Positions 46,415 through 55,121 of a stretch of 64,000 nt of DNA are shown here, one piece after another. Every line of letters starts with the position of its first letter. Position 1 is the stretch's first letter. The stretch covers positions 341,493 through 405,492 of the forward strand of contig NZ_MWWV01000004.1 of the NCBI RefSeq assembly GCF_002259645.1, read 5' to 3'. A program made the translations under genes and the position numbers. Below the pieces are notes generated by a model, which worked only from the letters and a program-made list of their open reading frames with translations, had not been told where the DNA came from and searched no databases. This stretch comes from Bifidobacterium tissieri (GTDB lineage: Bacteria > Actinomycetota > Actinomycetes > Actinomycetales > Bifidobacteriaceae).

Positions 46415-47809
46415 ATGACCACGCAGACCATTACCGGCACGGCCATAGATGCCACACCGGTGACAGCCACCGTATCCACACCCCAACTCCAGCGCACCAT
46501 GGGACTGCGTTCCATCGTGCTACTCGGACTGGCCTACATGTGCCCGATCATCGTACTCGGCACGTTCGGCGTGATCTCCGCCACCTCGCGCGGCGCCACG
46601 GCCATGAGCTACGCCGCAGCCACGATCGCCATGCTGTTCACCGCCGGAAGCTACGGCCGTATGGCGGTGCTCCACCCGGAGGCCGGCAGTGCCTACACGT
46701 ATGTCGGCAAGACGATCAGCCGCAAACTCGGGTTCCTTGTCGGATGGGCGGTGCTGCTCGACTACATGTTCCTGCCTATGGTGGTGTGGCTGATCGGCGC
46801 GTCCTATCTGTCCGCACGATTCCCCGCCGTTCCCATCTGGGCATGGGTGCTTGGATTCATCGTGATCACCACCGGCATCAACATCGTTGGCCTGAGCGTG
46901 GCCGATAAGGTCAACTTCGCCCTGATGACCTTCCAGGCGCTCGTCATCATCACCTTCGTGGGACTGTCCATCCACTCCGTGGTTGACGGCGGCAGCGCGA
47001 CCGCTCTGATCAGCACCGACCCGTTCATCGGACAGGGATCATCACTATCCGCGGTCGTGGCCGGCGGTGCCATCGCAGCCTACTCGTTCCTCGGATTCGA
47101 CGCCGTGACCACGCTGAGCGAGGAAACCCGCAACCCGAAGAAGACCATGCCTCGCGCCATCCTGCTCATCGCCGGACTCGGCGGTCTGATCTTCATCGCC
47201 GTCTCGTACTTCACCCAGCTGGTGCACCCCGGCGGCGTGTTCATCGACGAATCCTCCGCAGCCTATGAGATCGCCGCGCAAATCGGCGGCAACCTGTTCA
47301 CCTCCGTGTTCATCGCCGGCCTGTGCTTCGGCCAGTTCACCTCCGGCATCGCCACGCAGGCCAGCGCATCCCGACTGCTGTACGTGATGGGCCGCGACGG
47401 CGTGCTGCCGAAGAAGTTCTTTGGCCGACTCAGCGCCAGGTTCGATACCCCCGTGCTTTCCATCCTGCTGGTGGCGGCCGTCGGCCTGATCGCCATGTTC
47501 CTTGACGTGGCCACGTCCACGTCGTTCGTGAACTTCGGCGCTTTCACCTCCTTCACCCTCGTGAACGTCTGCGTGATCGTCGCCTATCTCAAGGCGAATG
47601 CCGAACAGCGGAAGAAGGACTTCTCCGGCGGCGCACTCCGCAACATCCTGCTGCCGATCCTCGGCGCACTGTTCTGCCTGTATCTGCTCGTGCACCTCGA
47701 CGTCCACGCACTGGTTCTCGGACTGTCATGGCTGGCGATCGGCGTGGTGATCCTCGCCGTGCTCACCGGCGGATTCAAGCACAACCCGCCGGAATACACC
47801 CACGACTGA
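46415..47809 (+). CDS. APC-family permease, PuuP-like (putrescine/GABA importer)
   Basis: 464 residues with 12 membrane segments. The stretch EAGSAYTYVGKTISRKLGFLVGWAVLLDYMFLPMV and the later RLLYVMGRDGVLPKKFFG, SEETRNPKKTMPRAI are closely like the Escherichia coli putrescine importer PuuP, from recall of that sequence rather than a search. Start at 46415 has GAGAGGA upstream. Neighbours gabT and 4-hydroxybutyrate dehydrogenase support import of putrescine or GABA. Confidence 0.82.
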   Translation: MTTQTITGTAIDATPVTATVSTPQLQRTMGLRSIVLLGLAYMCPIIVLGTFGVISATSRGATAMSYAAATIAMLFTAGSYGRMAVLHPEAGSAYTYVGKTISRKLGFLVGWAVLLDYMFLPMVVWLIGASYLSARFPAVPIWAWVLGFIVITTGINIVGLSVADKVNFALMTFQALVIITFVGLSIHSVVDGGSATALISTDPFIGQGSSLSAVVAGGAIAAYSFLGFDAVTTLSEETRNPKKTMPRAILLIAGLGGLIFIAVSYFTQLVHPGGVFIDESSAAYEIAAQIGGNLFTSVFIAGLCFGQFTSGIATQASASRLLYVMGRDGVLPKKFFGRLSARFDTPVLSILLVAAVGLIAMFLDVATSTSFVNFGAFTSFTLVNVCVIVAYLKANAEQRKKDFSGGALRNILLPILGALFCLYLLVHLDVHALVLGLSWLAIGVVILAVLTGGFKHNPPEYTHD

Positions 47810-47907
47810 TGGCCGACAGGCATCAGCAGCCAGAGCAAACACCACTGCAGCAAACACAACACTTGGGTCGCCACATACCTGGCAAAACCGTACGGCGACC
47901 CACCAAC

Positions 47908-47938
47908 TACACCAATTCACCAATTCACCAATTCCAAC
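47908..47938 (+). repeat. short tandem repeat CCAATTCA
   Basis: Three to four head-to-tail copies of the 8-mer ACCAATTC in the 183-bp spacer between the permease and gabT. Probably a slippage repeat; could affect spacing or a promoter for gabT. Confidence 0.5.
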
Positions 47939-47992
47939 AACCAAGACAACCAATCAACACCCTGTTTTCATCATCCAGAGAAAGGAATCATC

Positions 47993-49327
47993 ATGTCCGT
48001 TCCTCAGGTAGCACGCAAGCTCGTCACCGCCATCCCCGGACCCAAGTCCCAGGCGCTTGAAGAGGAGCACCACAAGTACGTGAGCGCCGGCGTCGGCCAG
48101 GGCATGCCCGTGTTCGCCGAATCCGCCTCCGGTGCCACCATCACCGACGTGGACGGCAACCGCTTCATCGATCTGGCATCCGGCATCGCCGTCACCGGCG
48201 TGGGCAACTGCGCCCCCGAAGTGGTCAAGGCCGTGCAGGACGAGGTCGCCAAGCTCACCCACACGAACTTCGCCACCACGCCGTACGCCAACTACATCGA
48301 AGTGTGCAAGAAGCTCGCCGAGCACACGCCCGGCGACTTCCCGAAGAAGAGCGTGCTGGTCAACTCCGGTGCCGAAGCCGTTGAGAACGCCGTCAAGATC
48401 GCCCGCAAGTACACCGGCCGTTCCGCAGTCGTGGTGATGGAGAACGCCTTCCACGGCCGCACCAACCTGACCATGGCCATGACCACCAAGTCGATGCCGT
48501 ACAAGCGCGGCTTCGGCGCCTTCGCTCCCGACATCTACCGCGTGCCGTTCAGCTACCCGCTGCGTGACGAGTTCGGCACCGACGGTGCGGCCGCCGCCAA
48601 GGCCGCCGCCGCGAAGATCGAACTGCTGGTGGGACACGAGAATGTGGCCGCGGTGATCGCCGAGCCGATTCAGGGCGAGGGCGGATTCATCGTCCCGGCC
48701 CCCGGCTTCCTGTCCGGACTGGCTGACTGGGCGCACGACAACGGCGTGCTGTACATCTCCGATGAGATTCAGGCTGGTTTCTGCCGCTCCGGCAAGTGGT
48801 TCGCCTGCGAGTACGACGGCGTGGTCCCGGATCTGATCACCACGGCCAAGGCGCTGGGCGGCGGTATGCCGATCGCCGCGGTCACCGGCCGCGCCGAGAT
48901 CATGGACAGCGTGCAGCCCGGCGGCATCGGCGGCACCTACGGCGGCAACCCGGTCTCCTGCGCCTCCGCACTGGCGGCCGTCAAGCTCATGGAGGGCAAG
49001 GATCTGCCCGCCCGCGCCGCGCACATCGGCGAGGTGGCCGACGCCGCTCTGAAGCCGCTGGTCGATGAACTCGACACCGTGGCCGAGGTCCGTGGTCATG
49101 GTGCCATGATCGGCATCGAATTCGTCAAGCCCGGTTCGATGGAACCGAACAAGGAGCTCGTGGGTCGCATCGCCAAGCGCACCATTCAGGAAGGCCTGAT
49201 CATGCTCACCTGCGGCATCTACGGCAATGTGATCCGTCTGCTGCCCACGCTCACCATCACCGATGAGGAGCTCACCGAGGCGCTCGACGTGCTCAAGGAG
49301 ATCATCGTCGAGGAAAGCGCCAAATAG
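47993..49327 (+). CDS. gabT: 4-aminobutyrate aminotransferase
   Basis: 444-residue class III PLP enzyme that converts GABA and 2-oxoglutarate to succinic semialdehyde and glutamate. PLP-site landmarks: NSGAEAVENAVKIAR, FHGRT, LYISDEIQAGFCRSG (Asp) and TTAKALGGGMPIAAVTGR (Lys), GGTYGGNPVSC. The overall pattern is GabT/PuuE rather than ornithine aminotransferase. AAAGGA precedes the ATG. It lies 73 bp upstream of a 4-hydroxybutyrate dehydrogenase gene, giving the next enzyme for its product. Confidence 0.9.
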   Translation: MSVPQVARKLVTAIPGPKSQALEEEHHKYVSAGVGQGMPVFAESASGATITDVDGNRFIDLASGIAVTGVGNCAPEVVKAVQDEVAKLTHTNFATTPYANYIEVCKKLAEHTPGDFPKKSVLVNSGAEAVENAVKIARKYTGRSAVVVMENAFHGRTNLTMAMTTKSMPYKRGFGAFAPDIYRVPFSYPLRDEFGTDGAAAAKAAAAKIELLVGHENVAAVIAEPIQGEGGFIVPAPGFLSGLADWAHDNGVLYISDEIQAGFCRSGKWFACEYDGVVPDLITTAKALGGGMPIAAVTGRAEIMDSVQPGGIGGTYGGNPVSCASALAAVKLMEGKDLPARAAHIGEVADAALKPLVDELDTVAEVRGHGAMIGIEFVKPGSMEPNKELVGRIAKRTIQEGLIMLTCGIYGNVIRLLPTLTITDEELTEALDVLKEIIVEESAK

Positions 49328-49399
49328 GCGATCCCCCCAACGCTTCCATCCATCAGTTCAGCGCACTATCTATCAGTTCAGCGTACTAAGGACATCATT

Positions 49400-50539
49400 A
49401 TGAAGTTGCTTACCGTGGGACCGAAGGACATCTTCCAATTCCCCACCGTCAAGGATTTCGCCGACGCGTTCGATCTGGGGCCAAAGGATCTGGTCGTCAG
49501 CATCGCAATGATTCACGACAAGTTCCTCAAGCCGTATCTCAACGGTGCGAACGTGCTGCTCGTCGACAAGTACGGCAATCAGGAACCCACCGACGTGATG
49601 ATCGACGAGATCATCGCCGACGCCGGCAAGTTCGACTACGATCGCATCGTCGCCATCGGCGGCGGCGCGGTGATGGACATGTCGAAGGTGGTGGCCGTGG
49701 CGAACGGCGCCAGCATCGACGACGTGATCGATCATCTTCCCGATTTCAAGCGCACGGTCGACCTGGTGCTCATCCCCACCACGTGCGGCACCGGCAGTGA
49801 GGTCACCGAGATCGCCGCCATCAACCGCACTCGCCTGGGATGCAAGGCCGGCATCGCCAGCCCCGAGATGTTCGCCGACCACGCCGTGCTCATCCCCGAA
49901 CTGCTGTACGGCCTGCCCGACCACGTGTTCATGACCAGCTCGCTTGACGCACTCGTGCACTCGGTGGAATCCACGCTCTCCCCCAACTCCACGCCGTACA
50001 CCAAACTGTTCGGCTACGAGGCCATGAAGACCATCCTCAACGGGTACAAGGCCATCGTGGCGGCCGGTGCTCCGGGCAGTGATGAGCGTCGCGCCAAGCG
50101 CAACGAACTCATGAACGACTTCCTGATCGCATCCGACTACGCGGGCATCAGCTTCGACACCGGCGGGTGCGCGGCCGTGCACGCGCTGAGCTACCAGCTG
50201 GGCGGCAAGTACCACGTGCCGCACGGCGAATCCAACTACGCGATGTTCACCGGCGTGCTGCGCAACTACATGGAGATCAAGTCCGACGGCGAGATCGCCA
50301 AGCTCAACGCCGTCATCGCCGACGTGCTCGGCTGCGACGTGGCCGATGTGTACGACGAGATGGAGAACCTGATCAACCAGCTGCTGCCCAAGAAGGCGCT
50401 GCACGAGTACGGCGTGACCCGCGAGGATCTGCCCGAGTTCACCGAGCGTGTGATGACCACGCAGGAGCGTCTGATGCGCAACAACTTCGTACCGCTTGAC
50501 GCTGATCGCGTGCGCAAGATCTTCGAGGAGCTGTACTGA
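49400..50539 (+). CDS. 4-hydroxybutyrate dehydrogenase (Fe-ADH family)
   Basis: 379-residue iron-type alcohol dehydrogenase, reducing succinic semialdehyde to 4-hydroxybutyrate with NADH. The nucleotide site IVAIGGGAVMDMSK and metal ligands in SSLDALVHSVE and GGKYHVPHGESN are intact. Stretches such as PTTCGTGSEVT, HALSYQLGGKYHVPHGE and a short N-terminus MKLLTVGPKDIFQF are very like the Clostridium kluyveri enzyme (from memory, not a search). Follows gabT, so it acts on that enzyme's product. AAGGA precedes the ATG. Confidence 0.85.
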   Translation: MKLLTVGPKDIFQFPTVKDFADAFDLGPKDLVVSIAMIHDKFLKPYLNGANVLLVDKYGNQEPTDVMIDEIIADAGKFDYDRIVAIGGGAVMDMSKVVAVANGASIDDVIDHLPDFKRTVDLVLIPTTCGTGSEVTEIAAINRTRLGCKAGIASPEMFADHAVLIPELLYGLPDHVFMTSSLDALVHSVESTLSPNSTPYTKLFGYEAMKTILNGYKAIVAAGAPGSDERRAKRNELMNDFLIASDYAGISFDTGGCAAVHALSYQLGGKYHVPHGESNYAMFTGVLRNYMEIKSDGEIAKLNAVIADVLGCDVADVYDEMENLINQLLPKKALHEYGVTREDLPEFTERVMTTQERLMRNNFVPLDADRVRKIFEELY

Positions 50540-50599
50540 TCGGAATACTGCCGACCAGTCGTTGATCGGATCGCCGAGCAGTGCGATATCGACAGCGAT

Positions 50600-50645
50600 A
50601 CGAACAATGGGTTTCAAGCCATCGGGTTTGAGACCCATTGTTCGT
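50600..50645 (+). terminator. stem-loop downstream of 4-hydroxybutyrate dehydrogenase gene
   Basis: ACGAACAATGGGT (50600-50612) pairs with ACCCATTGTTCGT (50633-50645) and the loop contains a further TCAA/TTGA and CC/GG pairing. No U-run; likely ends the amidase-puuP-gabT-4hbD run. Confidence 0.65.
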
Positions 50646-50733
50646 CGATACGTCATGGATTGCGTCACGCCGACGACACGTTCTATTCCAATACACCCAC
50701 CTTGCTATTATGGAAAAGTTGCCTCGGCAACGT

Positions 50734-50810
50734 GGGGCTGTAGCTCAGTCGGTTAGAGCAGCGAACTCATAATTCGTCGGTCCAGGGTTCAAGCCCCTGC
50801 GGCCCCACCA
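50734..50810 (+). tRNA. tRNA-Met (CAU), CCA encoded
   Basis: 77 nt. Acceptor GGGGCTG pairs with CGGCCCC (one G-U), D-arm AGCTCAGTCGGTTAGAGCA, anticodon loop CTCATAA (anticodon CAU), T-arm CAGGGTTCAAGCCCCTG, then ACCA. The paired first base argues against the initiator. A CAU tRNA could also be the Ile type with modified C; the D- and T-arms look like elongator Met of Actinobacteria. Confidence 0.92.
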
Positions 50811-50913
50811 CCTTCACTTCACATTCCGCGCGATTCCGCAATACGCCGCGCGATTCCTCAATACGAAATACACTCCATCCGCATACCCCATCCATCTGGG
50901 TTACTCTGGAATC

Positions 50914-51828
50914 ATGAATCCGTCAGAGCCGACGACGAAGTCGAATATTCCGCCGCGATCCCCACAGCCGCCGCGATCCCCGCAACCTCCACAGCCCCCA
51001 CAGCCCGTATGCCATCCCCGCCGCCGCATCACACTCGACCAGTGGCGTCGCTGGACCGAGTGGCCCATGACCGGTGCCGCCGTGGTCTTTCTGATCGCCT
51101 ACTCGTATCAGGTGCTCGCACGACCTGCCAGCACGCTGCTCACCGAAGGCATCATGAACGTGATCTGGGTGCTGTTCGTGGTGGACTACGTCGTGTCGCT
51201 CATCCTGTCCGACAATCGTCAGTTCTGGTTCTTCCGGCATCTGTTCGACCTCGCCACCGTGGTGCTGCCGATGCTGCGACCGTTGCGACTGCTTCGGCTG
51301 TTCATGGTGCTCAAGGTGCTCAACCGCACGTCCGGCATGGCGTTACGCGGCCGAATCGCCATCTACGTGGTCGGCGCGGTCGCCATGATGATCTATGTGG
51401 GCGCGCTTACCGTGTACGACGTGGAGCAGTACTCCCCCGACCGGCAGATCGACGACTTCGGCGACGCCGTATGGTGGGCGTTCGTAACGGTGACGACGGT
51501 CGGCTACGGCGACTATGCGCCCGTGACATGGCAGGGGCGTCTGGTCGCGGCGGCACTCATGCTCGGCGGCATCACACTGATCGGTGTGGTATCGGCCATG
51601 GTGGCGTCATGGATCATGGAACGCGTACAGGTCGGTAATCAGAAGATGTTCACTCAGAATCTGGAGGCGCATATCGAAGCGAATCTGGAAGCGCAGCTGA
51701 GTCGTGAACTCAACGAGGATGCCAAGGCCGACGCCGCCCGCGACGCCCAGTTGGAGGCCAAGATCGACGCGCTATCCGCCCAGATCGCGTTGCTCACCGC
51801 CGAACGAAACGCACACAAGCCCTCGTAG
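50914..51828 (+). CDS. voltage-gated-type potassium channel
   Basis: 304 residues. A Pro-rich N-terminus (PPRSPQPPRSPQPPQ) precedes six membrane segments with an S4-like segment (RPLRLLRLFMVLKVLNR) and the selectivity filter TVTTVGYGDYAP near residue 195. A coiled-coil-like tail (HIEANLEAQLSRELNED...DAQLEAKIDALSAQIALL) likely forms a tetramer bundle. No regulatory nucleotide-binding domain. TACTCT six bases before the ATG might mark a leaderless promoter. Monocistronic, downstream of the tRNA gene. Confidence 0.9.
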   Translation: MNPSEPTTKSNIPPRSPQPPRSPQPPQPPQPVCHPRRRITLDQWRRWTEWPMTGAAVVFLIAYSYQVLARPASTLLTEGIMNVIWVLFVVDYVVSLILSDNRQFWFFRHLFDLATVVLPMLRPLRLLRLFMVLKVLNRTSGMALRGRIAIYVVGAVAMMIYVGALTVYDVEQYSPDRQIDDFGDAVWWAFVTVTTVGYGDYAPVTWQGRLVAAALMLGGITLIGVVSAMVASWIMERVQVGNQKMFTQNLEAHIEANLEAQLSRELNEDAKADAARDAQLEAKIDALSAQIALLTAERNAHKPS

Positions 51829-51834
51829 GTACGG

Positions 51835-52950
51835 TCAACGGCAGCCGGTGATCTCCTCGCCAAACGCGATCATCTCCCGCATCGCCTGCGCCCATGCCCG
51901 ACTCTTGGGAATATGCCCACTACGATCAAGCCGCACATACCGCACGTTGGAACGGCGAGCAGCGAGCGCGGACAGTTCGTCGGGCAATACGTATCGTTCG
52001 GCATCCCCCTGCAGATAGAGGATGGGCATGTCGAGATGTTCGGCAAGCGCCCACAGGTCGATGTTCTCCATGGAGTCCCAGAGCGTGTGGAATCGGCGGG
52101 AGAGGCGACCGTATGGCAATGTTCCCATGGCCGCGCCGATCAGGTCGATCGGATGGTAGTCGCCGGATGTGATCAGTCGCAGCAACCAGCGGTGGAACAT
52201 GGCATCGTCGTGAATCATGCCGCCCTTGCCTCGGTCCTGGCCTCGGTAATGGCAGCAGTCCGTATACGCGCCGGCCAGTCGTTCCACATAGGCGGCGTAG
52301 GGATCGTATCGGCCGCTGTTCCTCAGTCGCAGCATTCGTTGTCGTTCACGATCGGTCAGATACGGTTCGCATGCTGTGCGGAAATGTTCGGTGGCTTCGC
52401 GCATGTTCATGATTGGGCCGAGGTTGATCGCGCCTGCGATGTCCGTTTCCCGGGCGGCGGCCACCTGCATGGTCAGATAAGTGCCGAACGAATAGCCGTT
52501 GAGCAGGATCGGACTGTTCGGGAATCGACGGCGTATCTCATCGGTCAAGTCGATGGCCATGCGCGCGAACGTCTCCACGCTGATGTCGGCGGGGATGTCG
52601 TGCAGTCGTCGGGCGTTCTTGCCGCAACCGTACTGATCCCACCATACGAGTGTGAACCGGCTGGACAGTTCCGGATAGAAGCCGCGGTAGGCGAGTCCGT
52701 AGATGAATGGCGCCCACGGTCCGCCGTGAAACATGATCATGACGGGCGCGTCGCCTCCGGGGCCTTCCACGGAGATCTTCTGCGGCACTCCCCCGAGCAT
52801 CACTGTGTGCCGTGCGCTGATCGCCGGCTGCCATCGTCCGAGACCGGCATGTTTCATTCGTGTCGCCATCTGTGACAATACCCGTTGCGGTTCCGATAGC
52901 CTCTGCATCGACGTCCGTGTCGATGCCTCGGATGTTTTCCTGCCTGTCAT
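51835..52950 (-). CDS. alpha/beta hydrolase (proline iminopeptidase-like)
   Basis: About 371 residues. The HGGPWAPF oxyanion motif, the nucleophile elbow LNGYSFGTYLTM (Ser), an acidic residue in YLQGDAERYV and the His in DRSGHIPKS form the triad. This pattern is shared with the proline iminopeptidase/aminopeptidase branch; actual substrate unknown. Start is uncertain (ATG at 52950 or a GTG eight codons earlier, neither with a good ribosome site). Convergent with the K+ channel gene. Confidence 0.75.
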   Translation of the reverse strand: MTGRKTSEASTRTSMQRLSEPQRVLSQMATRMKHAGLGRWQPAISARHTVMLGGVPQKISVEGPGGDAPVMIMFHGGPWAPFIYGLAYRGFYPELSSRFTLVWWDQYGCGKNARRLHDIPADISVETFARMAIDLTDEIRRRFPNSPILLNGYSFGTYLTMQVAAARETDIAGAINLGPIMNMREATEHFRTACEPYLTDRERQRMLRLRNSGRYDPYAAYVERLAGAYTDCCHYRGQDRGKGGMIHDDAMFHRWLLRLITSGDYHPIDLIGAAMGTLPYGRLSRRFHTLWDSMENIDLWALAEHLDMPILYLQGDAERYVLPDELSALAARRSNVRYVRLDRSGHIPKSRAWAQAMREMIAFGEEITGCR

Positions 52951-53085
52951 ATCTGTATTGTGCGTCGGCCGCACTCGGCAGGGCGTTGATCTTGCCGTAA
53001 GCTGGAACGGTCAACGGTCCGGTTGTGACAACCGTCACCAACCGGACCGTCAGCACGTATCGTCACCATCCATCAAGGAGCTCCT

Positions 53086-53496
53086 ATGCGTCGACCGATC
53101 ATGACTTCCGCGGCCTTCCTGTCGCAACCGTCCGCTCTCGCCACCAGAAACGATGGCAAGGTGGCTCAGGATCTGCTGGATACGCTTGCCGCGCACGCCA
53201 ACGAATGCGTGGGCATGGCGGCCAACATGATCGGCATCGCCAAGCAGGTGATCGTGTTCGACGACAACGGTACCGCCCGGGCCATGTTCAATCCTCGGAT
53301 CACCGCCCAGTCGGAACCGTACAGGACCCGCGAGGGCTGCCTGTCGCTGATCGGCGAGCGCGAGACCACACGGTATCGTCGCATCACGGTGGCGTTCGAC
53401 GATATGACGTTCGCACATCGGTCCGAGGATTTCGCCGGCTGGACGGCACAGATCATCCAGCATGAGATCGATCACTGCAACGGCATCGTGATCTGA
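53086..53496 (+). CDS. def: short peptide deformylase, atypical
   Basis: 136-residue metalloenzyme of the peptide deformylase family that removes the N-formyl group from new proteins. Zinc ligands lie in EGCLSLIG (Cys 86) and HEIDH near residue 126. Motif 1 reads GMAANMIG, so the Gln that helps catalysis in classical deformylases is replaced by Met. This occurs in a subset of short family members; it may be a second, specialised copy. GGAG precedes the ATG. A housekeeping copy would be expected elsewhere. Confidence 0.85.
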   Translation: MRRPIMTSAAFLSQPSALATRNDGKVAQDLLDTLAAHANECVGMAANMIGIAKQVIVFDDNGTARAMFNPRITAQSEPYRTREGCLSLIGERETTRYRRITVAFDDMTFAHRSEDFAGWTAQIIQHEIDHCNGIVI

Positions 53497-53499
53497 TCG

Positions 53500-53534
53500 C
53501 ACGAAAGCGGTCACGGCCCGTCATCGCTTTCGTG
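53500..53534. terminator. bidirectional terminator between def and acetyltransferase genes
   Basis: CACGAAAGCG pairs perfectly with CGCTTTCGTG around a 15-nt loop, between convergent genes. Confidence 0.7.
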
Positions 53535-53546
53535 TCGGTAGAGCGT

Positions 53547-54233
53547 CTACTCGGCTGAGCCTTCCGCCGATTTCTCGGACGGCTCAGCTTCCATCACCTT
53601 GTCGAACGGCGGGTTGAATCGGCGGTCGCGCCAGTAGTATTCGTCGTCGTGTTCGTTGATGTCACGAACCACCGTGCATGGCGTACCGAACGCCACCACG
53701 TTGGCGGGAATGTCCTTGGTGACGAGACTGTTCGCGCCGATCACGGTGTTGTCGCCGATGGTCACGCCCGGCATGACCGTCACATTCGCGCCGATCCACA
53801 CGTTCCTGCCAATGTGAATGGGGAACGAATACTGTGCGCCCTTGAGTCGTAGATCGGGACGTACCGGATGTCCCGTGGCCACAAGCGTCACGTTCGGTCC
53901 GAGCATCGTATAATCGCCGATGAAGATCTCACCGTCGTCCACGAGGGTGAGGTTGAAGTTGGCGTAGCAGTGCGCGCCCCAGTAGGTGTTGCACCCCCAG
54001 TTGGCGTATACCGGGCATTCGAGATAGAGATCCTCGCCGGCTTCGCCGAAGAATTCGGTCATGAGTTCGGCTTTGCGTTTCTGATTGCTCATCGGCGTGG
54101 CGTTGAGTTCCATCTGCAGGTCGCGCTGCGCCGCCTGTACCGGGAAGAAGCGCGGATCGGTGGGCAGGTAGACGTCGCCGCCGAGCATCTCGGCAAAATG
54201 TTCGCGCATTTCCGCTTTTTCTTCAGCGTTCAT
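53547..54233 (-). CDS. sugar O-acetyltransferase (maltose acetyltransferase type), second copy
   Basis: 228 residues from ATG 54233 (AGG six bases upstream; the frame extends 11 codons further). Mac domain (AEKAEMREHFAEMLGGDVY) and left-handed beta-helix with hexapeptide repeats (IGDYTMLGPNVTLVATGHPVRP, IGRNVWIGANVTVMPGVTIGDNTVIGANSLV). Active-site His is in ATGHPV. About as long as the enzyme at 14798-15538 without its extension; the two are paralogues. Confidence 0.9.
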   Translation of the reverse strand: MNAEEKAEMREHFAEMLGGDVYLPTDPRFFPVQAAQRDLQMELNATPMSNQKRKAELMTEFFGEAGEDLYLECPVYANWGCNTYWGAHCYANFNLTLVDDGEIFIGDYTMLGPNVTLVATGHPVRPDLRLKGAQYSFPIHIGRNVWIGANVTVMPGVTIGDNTVIGANSLVTKDIPANVVAFGTPCTVVRDINEHDDEYYWRDRRFNPPFDKVMEAEPSEKSAEGSAE

Positions 54234-54345
54234 CAACATCCTCGTTTCATCGTCATGTGGTTTCACAGCAGTGTTTCACGACGTCGTCTCATTGCCATCA
54301 TGATCACGCCAACCATGGTACGACAGAGCGAGCCGATTACCGATT

Positions 54346-55035
54346 TCATCGATACCGGCGGCGTTTGCCCACGTCGATGAACAGGTACCACAGGGCGTAG
54401 GAGATCGCGGGACACACCAGAAGCGAAGTGAGCACGTCGGTGGGGAAATGCAGGCCGAGCACCAGTCGGGAAAATCCGACGACGACTACCAGCAGAATGC
54501 CGATCGCCACGACCGCGTGTCGGATGCGTCGTTTCATGCCACGCGTCATCAGTACGCCCATGGTGGCCACCATGACCGCGCCGGCGGTGTGCCCACTGGG
54601 GAAACTCGGATCACCGGGCAATAGTGACGAACCGGCGGACGTGGAAGGACGCGGACGTTCCACCACCTGCTTCACGCCGGTCACATAAGCGGTGGGGCTG
54701 ACGGACACCACCAGATTCCGCACCACATTGCGCACCGACCGGCTGCTGCGGTACGCCACGTACGCGAGCGCCGCCATAATGATCACGCATCCGATGCCGG
54801 AGAACGCCCATGCCAGTATCGTGGAGATCACGTCGAATCCGACGGGCAGATCACGCAACGACTGTAGAAACTCCGTCTCCTCCAGCATCGTTTCCGTCGA
54901 ATCACGCAGTCCGGTGCCGATGGCCGGCATGATCGCGCATAATATGGCTACCATGGGCACTAGAATCGTGCTGCGCGAGTTTCGCCACAGCGTTCTCCAG
55001 ACCATTCGAAATGTTCGTTTTCCCAATGTTTTCAT
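54346..55035 (-). CDS. PAP2-family membrane phosphatase
   Basis: 229 residues with five or six helices. The three-part phosphatase signature is complete: KQVVERPRP, PSFPSGHTAG and SRLVLGLHFPTDV. Acts on lipid phosphates such as undecaprenyl pyrophosphate or phosphatidic acid at the outer face of the membrane. Start at ATG 55035, two codons after an in-frame GTG. Confidence 0.88.
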   Translation of the reverse strand: MKTLGKRTFRMVWRTLWRNSRSTILVPMVAILCAIMPAIGTGLRDSTETMLEETEFLQSLRDLPVGFDVISTILAWAFSGIGCVIIMAALAYVAYRSSRSVRNVVRNLVVSVSPTAYVTGVKQVVERPRPSTSAGSSLLPGDPSFPSGHTAGAVMVATMGVLMTRGMKRRIRHAVVAIGILLVVVVGFSRLVLGLHFPTDVLTSLLVCPAISYALWYLFIDVGKRRRYR

Positions 55036-55121
55036 TCGCACGGGGAGCCATTATTCCCCATGCGCACTGAGATGCTACCAAGATTCATCAGACCATACAG
55101 CAACCACACACGTTGTTCGAT

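Noticed and set aside
47908..47938. Possible CRISPR-like repeat.
   Set aside because: The unit is only 8 bp and repeats head-to-tail without spacers.
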